10,207 nt of DNA, taken from contig JACZWD010000087.1 in the NCBI GenBank assembly GCA_022572335.1, forward strand, positions 1-10,207, in the 5' to 3' direction. The stretch comes from Pseudomonadota bacterium (GTDB taxonomy: Bacteria; Pseudomonadota; Alphaproteobacteria; Rhodospirillales; 2-02-FULL-58-16). A program made the translations under genes and the position numbers. The notes under the pieces were generated by a model. That model did no database searches and was not told the origin of the DNA. It saw nothing but the letters and a program-made list of their open reading frames with translations. Below are positions 5,904-10,207 of the stretch, one piece after another (within the stretch, counting starts at the first letter, position 1; each line of letters begins with the position of its first letter).

Positions 5904-6106
5904 CTAATTCTCTGTCCTTAGAAAGGTCCGCTATTAGCCGAGGCTGTTCTCTAACTCGGCGGCTAAGGTCGGCAACGCAATAATAGAATCGAGGGTGGTG
6001 ACAATTCGAATCTTTCCTGCGCGTCTTGACTGTTTGGCGAAGCAATGTTGCGTCTCTAACCCCCGAAAATAGTTGTTCAACACCCTCAGCCACAAGCGGA
6101 CATTCG

Positions 6107-7195
6107 CTAGTTCGCCGGGTTCTGCTCGGCGTGCTTGGCCCGGATCGCCTTGGCGCGGGTCTCCATCTTTGCCGCCTCGGTGCCGCGTCCGGTCTTACGC
6201 AGCAGGGCGGCGTAGTTCTGCAGGCTGGAAGCTACGACGGAGTGCTCCGGACCCCTGGCCTCTTCCAAGATTGCCAGCGCCCGCTTGTGGAGCGGCTCGG
6301 CCTCAGCGTATCGGCCCTCGGCGTGGTAGAGCACCGCCAGGTTGTTGAGGTCGGTGGCCACATCGGGATGGTCAGGTCCTAGAGCTTTCTCGTCGATTGC
6401 CAGCGCCCGCTTGAAGAACGGCTCGGCCTCGGCGTACTTGCCCTGGGCCTGATAGAGCCCCGCCAGGTTGTGGAGGCTTGTGGCCACGTCCGGGTGCTCC
6501 GGCCCCAGGGCCTTCTCCCGGATTGCCAGCGCCCGCTTGTGGAGCGGCTCGGCCGCGGCGTATCGGCCCTGGTCCTGGTAGACCGACGCTAGGCCGAGGA
6601 GGCTCATGGCCACGTTCGGATGCCCCGGCCCGAGAGCCTTCTCCCGGATCGCCAGCGCCCGCTTTATGACAGGCTCGGCCTCGCCGTACGCACCTTGGGC
6701 GCGGTAGAGCGCCGCCAGGTTGTTGAGGCTCCCGGCCACACTGGGGTGCTCGGGCCCGAGGGCCTTCTCGAAGATCGCCAGCGACCGCTTGAAGAGCGGC
6801 TCGGTCTCGGCGTACTTGCCCTGGGCCTGATAGAGCCCCCCCAGGGTGTTGAGGCTCCCGGCCACGTCGGGATGCTCTGGCCCCAAGGCCTCCTCCTTAA
6901 TCACCAGCGCCCGCTTGTGGAGCGGCTCGGCCTCGGCGTACTTGCCCTGGCCCTTGTAAACTCTCCCCAAATTGCTGAGAAAGATGGCGGTAGCCGGATG
7001 CCCGGGGCCGAACTCCCGCTCGCTGAGCCTCAGGGTTTTCTCGGCGAAAGGAAGAGCCTCGTCGTAGAGGCCCTGGGCAAACAGAACCCTGAACCGCTTG
7101 GCCGCGTCGATCAGCTCCGGAGACTGGCCGCGGGCCACGGCGGGCCAGGGCCACAGGGCAACAAGGAAACGTAGGATAACGCTACGTACCGACAT
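6107..7195 (-). CDS. Secreted tetratricopeptide-repeat protein (TPR_12, kinesin-light-chain type)
   Basis: The 362-residue protein has a signal-peptide-like start (MSVRSVILRFLVALWPWPAVA, about 1-21), indicating export. It carries seven regular 42-residue TPR units, each marked by a G-P-x-H motif at 63, 105, 147, 189, 231, 273 and 315, followed by the consensus SLNNLAxLYxAQGKYAEAEPLxKRALAIxEKALGPEHPDVA. A short cap of helices comes before the first unit. The repeats show clearly in the DNA as 126-bp units. Such domains are protein-binding scaffolds; no catalytic domain is attached and no partner is visible. A strong GGGAGG (in 7204-7210) lies about 8 bases before the ATG at 7195. The gene stands alone between repeat-rich gaps, and its stop codon lies 6 bases from a GCGGAC repeat motif. 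Its function is not known. Confidence 0.9.
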   Translation of the reverse strand: MSVRSVILRFLVALWPWPAVARGQSPELIDAAKRFRVLFAQGLYDEALPFAEKTLRLSEREFGPGHPATAIFLSNLGRVYKGQGKYAEAEPLHKRALVIKEEALGPEHPDVAGSLNTLGGLYQAQGKYAETEPLFKRSLAIFEKALGPEHPSVAGSLNNLAALYRAQGAYGEAEPVIKRALAIREKALGPGHPNVAMSLLGLASVYQDQGRYAAAEPLHKRALAIREKALGPEHPDVATSLHNLAGLYQAQGKYAEAEPFFKRALAIDEKALGPDHPDVATDLNNLAVLYHAEGRYAEAEPLHKRALAILEEARGPEHSVVASSLQNYAALLRKTGRGTEAAKMETRAKAIRAKHAEQNPAN

Positions 7196-7429
7196 TGCGC
7201 GTTCCTCCCCTGCAGAGGGCGCAAATGAACGGACGACGCTTGGTGGTCGCTTAACTTGTGAAAGGCAAGCCTACCGGACCGGACCCATTAGGGGCAAGAC
7301 CATGGGAAGCGCGGCGCACCAACCGGGTACGGCAATCACTGGTTATCGGTCCTACCTGCCGAACCGCATATTCGACTGAATGTGCGCTATGGGTCAGGAA
7401 GAGACATTCCGCGATGCTACTGGCGAGGT

Positions 7430-7560
7430 CTGCCCCTGAGGGCGAAGCGGACGAAATCGCCATGAATCCGGACATCGACACTCGAAGGTCCGCTGTTGGC
7501 GGCAAAGCGGACGTACCGGCGACATGGCCGGGGAGTCCGTTGTTACCCAATAGCGGACAT
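7430..7560. repeat. Cluster of GCGGAC-family repeat modules in a gene-free gap
   Basis: The gap 7196-7752 has no convincing gene. Its middle holds several modules related to the 57-bp repeat: GTCTGCCCCTGAGGGCGAAG leading into GCGGAC near 7447, the inverted pair GTCCGC (7488-7493)/GCGGAC (7507-7512), and TAGCGGACATCCGCG near 7551. Open frames here on both strands look like the repeat-derived hypothetical proteins often seen in alphaproteobacteria. The rest of the gap shows nothing I can name. Confidence 0.5.
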
Positions 7561-7752
7561 CCGCGATAAAAAAAGCAACGCTGCAAATAGGCACTGGGCC
7601 ATGCCAGAGTCGAATCCGAAATGGAATTCGATTGGGACAATTGCCGAATGAACCGTCGGGCAAAACCGCGGGCGATATCGTCGTGATCTGCGGTGCCGGT
7701 CACATCCCAGGCGCTTTACCCACCTTCTGGCCCGGTCCTTCGCATGGCAGGC

Positions 7753-8031
7753 TCAAACGGCCTCGACCGCCTTTTCCATCGCTGCTTCGTCGAAGGCCGG
7801 CATGGTCGTGATTTTGCCGTAACCCTGTTTCGCGTGCCAGAGACTGAATCCGAGCACAATGTTGGTGTCCGACGCCTCGACGACGTCGACGAAATCATAG
7901 ATGCCCTGGGTGTAGTAGATGGCCTCGAAGCTCATTCCCAACTCGTCCGCCTTGACTTTGCAGGACTGGAGCCGTTCCTTTTGGCGCCCGATCCATTCGG
8001 GCGCGATCGTACCCATGAATATGTACTTCAT
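7753..8031 (-). CDS. GYD-domain protein
   Basis: The 92-residue protein is a complete GYD-family domain (PF08734 type), named for a conserved Gly-Tyr-Asp; here the triplet is GIYDF at about 43-47. Other signatures are MKYIFMGTIAPEWIGRQKERL at the start, ELGMSFEAIYYTQGIYDFVDVVEA, and AKQGYGKITTMPAFDEAAMEKAVE at the end. It resembles dimeric alpha-beta barrel proteins, but the family has no settled function. The ATG at 8031 matches the family start and has GGAG 10 bases upstream; an in-frame ATG at 8061 is possible. It follows the pterin dehydratase gene by 69 bases on the same strand and may share its transcript. Confidence 0.88.
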   Translation of the reverse strand: MKYIFMGTIAPEWIGRQKERLQSCKVKADELGMSFEAIYYTQGIYDFVDVVEASDTNIVLGFSLWHAKQGYGKITTMPAFDEAAMEKAVEAV

Positions 8032-8100
8032 GACGTCTCTCTCCCGGTTGCGGGCCGACACGAACCACCAATCTTATCCCATCACGGATGCAAACGGGTC

Positions 8101-8460
8101 TTACGAGCCGGTATCCCTGCGGCCGACAAGCCCGTTCATCTTGGCGGCCATGATGAAGTCGTTCTCGTGCAGGCCGCGTATTTTGCGGGTCTGGAACTCG
8201 ACCCGGCAATAACCCCAGCCGAAGGTGATCTCGGGGTGGTGGAACTGTGCCTCCGCCAGTTCGCCGACCCTGGATGCGAAGGCCTGAGCCTCGGCAAAAT
8301 CCTTGAATTTGAAGGTGCGGCTGATGCGGGTGGCGTCGTCGTTGAGTTCCCAGCCCTCGACACCACCGATCAGGTCCCGCGCCTGGTCCGGGTCCAGGCG
8401 CGGCACGCCGCCCTTGCAGGGGACGCAGGTCTTGGCGGCGAGGGTTGCTTGGTCGGTCAT
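8101..8460 (-). CDS. phhB: Pterin-4a-carbinolamine dehydratase (PCD/DCoH) with altered active site
   Basis: The 119-residue protein belongs to the PCD family, which dehydrates 4a-hydroxytetrahydrobiopterin made by aromatic amino acid hydroxylases. Relatives also take part in other pterin and molybdopterin metabolism. It has the usual bacterial N-terminal Cys pair (C12, C15), FKFKDFAEAQAFASRVGELAEAQFHHP with catalytic His74 and His75, then FGWGYCRVEFQT and GLHENDFIMAAKMN. In the standard motif a third His (or Trp) stands nine residues after Trp82; here it is Arg92 (TRK). The assignment to the family is firm, but biopterin-recycling activity is less certain. No phenylalanine hydroxylase gene is nearby. 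The ATG at 8460 was chosen over 8496 because MTDQATLAAKTC is the family-like start, though the ribosome binding site is weak. Confidence 0.9.
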   Translation of the reverse strand: MTDQATLAAKTCVPCKGGVPRLDPDQARDLIGGVEGWELNDDATRISRTFKFKDFAEAQAFASRVGELAEAQFHHPEITFGWGYCRVEFQTRKIRGLHENDFIMAAKMNGLVGRRDTGS

Positions 8461-8481
8461 GCGCCAACGGTACACCCAGCC

Positions 8482-8610
8482 ATGGGGCAGTGGCAAAGCA
8501 AACCCAATCGCTCACAGGCGGTCCGCCGGCTCGTCGAGATCGGGTTGAAGGCGGAGGGCAAGCGATGGTTTTCCAGCGCCAGCGCCGGGAGCGTTGAAAG
8601 ACCCATCTGA
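8482..8610 (+). pseudogene. Possible remnant of a ribbon-helix-helix protein
   Basis: On the plus strand, 42 codons from ATG 8482 read MGQWQSKPNRSQAVRRLVEIG and on to a stop at 8608-8610. The segment PNRSQAVRRLVEIGLKAEGK closely resembles the second half of Arc/CopG-type ribbon-helix-helix domains (P-S-R-S-E-A-I-R-R-L-V-E). The N-terminal beta-strand expected before it is missing, and the reading frame upstream is only the antisense of the pterin dehydratase gene. It is best read as a gene remnant, perhaps of a small regulator or antitoxin. Chance resemblance cannot be excluded. The rest of 8461-8763 shows GCGGAC modules (near 8669, 8718 and 8736) and a small hairpin TTGCC-GTACA-GGCAA, but no gene. 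Confidence 0.35.
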
Positions 8611-8763
8611 CGGATGCCGGGGGTCAAAAAACGTGTAGGGAAAAGAAGTGTTTGCCGTACAGGCAATGACGTCCGCTAACCGCTTGTTTTCGGACATGCC
8701 GAAGCTAGGTTCATTGTGTCCGCTCATAGCCATTAGCGGACGTTCTGGGGGCCGTTGATCTTC

Positions 8764-8820
8764 GTCCGCTTCACCCCTCAAAGCAGACATACCGAGGCCC
8801 AATGTCCGCTCCTGGGGCTA
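8764..8820 (-). repeat. GCGGAC-family dispersed repeat, copy B (57 bp)
   Basis: This is the inverted copy of 5847-5903 with four mismatches in 57 and no length difference. Together the two copies bracket the TPR, GYD and pterin dehydratase genes. Copy B lies 64 bases before the GcrA-like short gene and may have brought or displaced its promoter. Confidence 0.7.
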
Positions 8821-8884
8821 TATAGTCGCGGTCCCACGACGGCAATCCGCCATTCATACCGATCTGTGGTATTAATGAAGCGTT

Positions 8885-9229
8885 ATGGTCCAAGCCCAAA
8901 TACCCAAGCCACCGGCAGATCCACCCCCGGAACCAATCCCTGGCGTTCCCCCAATTCCTCTGCCTGACAAGCCCCCGCAACCGCCACCAACGGAGCCGCC
9001 GCCAGCGAGCGTCGCCGACAGGGTCCAGCCGGAGAATCTGAAATCCGGCATGTGCAGTTGGCCCGAGGGCGATCCGGGAACGGAGGCGTTCCGGTTCTGC
9101 GGCAAGTCCGTGGCCCCGGACAAGCCCTATTGCCCCGAACACTGCGACAGGGCCTACAACACCACCGTCAAGAAACGCAAAAGCGCTTGGTTCCAGCTAC
9201 CTAGATTTACAAAACATTCAGACTTCTAA
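8885..9229 (+). CDS. Proline-rich short protein with a GcrA-type C-terminal motif
   Basis: The product has 114 residues in two parts. Residues 1-49 hold 21 prolines (for example PPADPPPEPIPGVPPIPLP) and are presumably extended. Residues 53-99 (SGMCSWPEGDPGTEAFRFCG, then PDKPYCPEHCDRAYNTTVKK) match the C-terminal region of GcrA, the alphaproteobacterial cell-cycle regulator, whose C-terminal domain binds the housekeeping sigma-70 factor. Cys57, Cys72, Cys83, His86 and Cys87 could hold a metal. The N-terminal helix-turn-helix of GcrA, which reads DNA and its adenine methylation, is absent. A stop codon two codons upstream fixes the ATG at 8885 as the first possible start; only a weak GAAG precedes it. 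Function is inferred: it might bind sigma-70 or RNA polymerase without binding DNA itself. It could also be a truncated GcrA paralogue joined to a proline-rich frame. Confidence 0.7.
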   Translation: MVQAQIPKPPADPPPEPIPGVPPIPLPDKPPQPPPTEPPPASVADRVQPENLKSGMCSWPEGDPGTEAFRFCGKSVAPDKPYCPEHCDRAYNTTVKKRKSAWFQLPRFTKHSDF

Positions 9230-9350
9230 CCCCCGTGGCTAAAAGTCCGCTTGTGACCCATTCCGGAAGTCGCGTGCGCCATGAGCAAGCGCGAGTGGCG
9301 GGAGCTGATGGCGGTCCTGGGGCGCGAGGGATGAACGCCGTTTCTCCCGC

Positions 9351-10207
9351 CTACTGAACGACGATTTTCGGCATCGATGTCTCGCGGGCGGCGAGGACCT
9401 GGCTGACCTTCTCCCAGACCTTGTCGGCGATGGCGCGATAGGTCTTGGCCTGGGGGCTGTCGGGCTGGGAGACGACGATGGGCCGGCCGCTGTCGGAGGT
9501 CTCGCGGATGGCGATGTCCAAGGGTATCTCGCCCAGGAAATCGATGCCCAGGCGGTCCGCCTCGCGCCTGGCGCCGCCGTGGCTGAAGATCTCGGAGCGC
9601 TCGCCGCAATGGGGACAGGCGAAATAGCTCATGTTCTCGATGAAGCCGAACACCGGCACGTCCACCTGGCGGAACATGTTCAGGCCCTTGCGCGCGTCCA
9701 GGAGCGCGATGTCCTGGGGCGTCGACACGATCACGGCGCCGGCCAGGGGCACCTGCTGGGCCATGGTCAACTGGGCGTCGCCGGTGCCCGGCGGCATGTC
9801 GACGATCATCACGTCGAGCGTGCCCCAGTTGACGTCGCGCATCATTTGCTGCAGCGCCGACGTGACCATGGGGCCGCGCCAGATGGTGGGGGTTTCCTCG
9901 TCCACCAGGAAACCCATGGACATGCATTTGACGCCGAAGTTCTCCATCGGCTCCAGCCGGCGTCCGTCCGTCGACACGGGCTTGCCGGAGATGCCCAGCA
10001 TGCGCGGCATGGAGGGGCCGTAAATGTCGGCGTCCAGCACGCCGACCGCGTGGCCGCCCGCGGCCAGGCCCAGGGCCAGGTTGACGGCGACGGTGGACTT
10101 TCCCACCCCGCCCTTGCCCGAGGCGACGGCGACGATGGCGTTGACGCCGGGCATGAGGGGCGCCGCCGCCTGCGGGGCGGCCTGCGGGGCGGCCTGTGGC
10201 GCGGCCT
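9351..10207 (-). CDS. mrp: Mrp/ApbC (NBP35-type) Fe-S cluster carrier ATPase, 5' end outside window
   Basis: The visible part, about 285 residues, is the ATPase domain of Mrp/ApbC, a dimeric P-loop protein that carries [4Fe-4S] clusters to target proteins in the cytoplasm. It has the deviant Walker A VASGKGGVGKST, DADIYGPSMPRMLG, the VDMPPGTGDAQLT switch motif, and the CPHC pair in SYFACPHCGERS that holds the bridging cluster. It ends in KIVVQ with a TAG at 9351-9353. Upstream of the in-frame Met at 10154 the frame stays open to the window edge and encodes a repeated Ala-Ala-Pro-Gln linker. The true start and the usual N-terminal MIP18/DUF59 domain therefore lie beyond 10207, and the Met at 10154 is internal. 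Confidence 0.95.
   Translation of the reverse strand, partial: AAPQAAPQAAPQAAAPLMPGVNAIVAVASGKGGVGKSTVAVNLALGLAAGGHAVGVLDADIYGPSMPRMLGISGKPVSTDGRRLEPMENFGVKCMSMGFLVDEETPTIWRGPMVTSALQQMMRDVNWGTLDVMIVDMPPGTGDAQLTMAQQVPLAGAVIVSTPQDIALLDARKGLNMFRQVDVPVFGFIENMSYFACPHCGERSEIFSHGGARREADRLGIDFLGEIPLDIAIRETSDSGRPIVVSQPDSPQAKTYRAIADKVWEKVSQVLAARETSMPKIVVQ

Noticed and set aside
5806..6093. 95-codon minus-strand open frame after the tRNA
   Set aside because: It crosses repeat copy A and resembles common repeat-derived hypothetical proteins; there is no recognisable domain.
6107..7195. Regular repeats that might suggest a CRISPR array
   Set aside because: The 126-bp periodicity is coding and translates to TPR units; there are no short repeats with unique spacers.
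7251..7703. Open frames in the gap upstream of the TPR gene
   Set aside because: They are built from GCGGAC repeat modules, and overlapping frames exist on both strands without start signals.
9281..9334. Seventeen-codon plus-strand frame MSKREWRELMAVLGREG
   Set aside because: It reads like the C-terminal end of a lost gene, but is too short to assign and lacks a ribosome binding site.
5700..9340. Search for an attachment-site duplicate of the tRNA-Gly 3' end
   Set aside because: Only weak partial matches such as GAGTCGAATCC near 7606 were seen, too short to support an att site.

Overview
The window looks like a piece of a GC-rich alphaproteobacterial chromosome, most likely from the Rhodospirillales (Magnetospirillum/Azospirillum type). 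The reasons are the GlnK sequence type, the ubiquinone hydroxylase, the thioredoxin-TPR chaperedoxin with WCGPC, the stand-alone LON-domain protein, and a GcrA-type C-terminal motif, a family essentially confined to alphaproteobacteria. This placement rests on protein character alone; no search was run.

Region 1 (1-1194, minus strand) is a nitrogen-control operon: a shortened TorF-family outer-membrane protein, the PII protein GlnK, and the first codons of a third gene that is probably amtB. Its AT-richer upstream region has a sigma-54-like -24/-12 element and, about 120-150 bp further upstream, two matching 17-bp palindromes in NtrC-enhancer geometry. Region 2 (1195-2433, plus) is a UbiH-family ubiquinone hydroxylase. 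Region 3 (2484-5540, minus) is a compact housekeeping cluster transcribed prdX-type editing deacylase > cnoX-type chaperedoxin > LON-domain protein > Trm112-like protein > DUF971 protein. Two of its junctions are 4-bp ATGA overlaps. A 263-bp palindromic MITE-like element, itself containing a second hairpin element, sits between the LON and Trm112 genes.

Region 4 (5614-9340) starts with tRNA-Gly(GCC), which has a good promoter, and continues as a loosely packed accessory stretch. It holds a secreted seven-repeat TPR protein, a GYD-domain protein, a pterin carbinolamine dehydratase with an unusual active-site residue, a short proline-rich protein ending in a GcrA-like sigma-interacting motif, and probable gene remnants. 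Between them lie many copies of a GCGGAC-containing dispersed repeat; two 57-bp copies (53/57 identical) stand in inverted orientation about 2.9 kb apart. Region 5 (9351-10207, minus) is an Mrp/ApbC Fe-S carrier ATPase that runs off the right edge.

The clearest unusual items are the GcrA-C-domain protein without a DNA-binding domain, the internally deleted TorF porin under apparent nitrogen control, and the nested palindromic element inside the housekeeping operon. No complete new defence or mobile system is visible, and there is no integrase or transposase.
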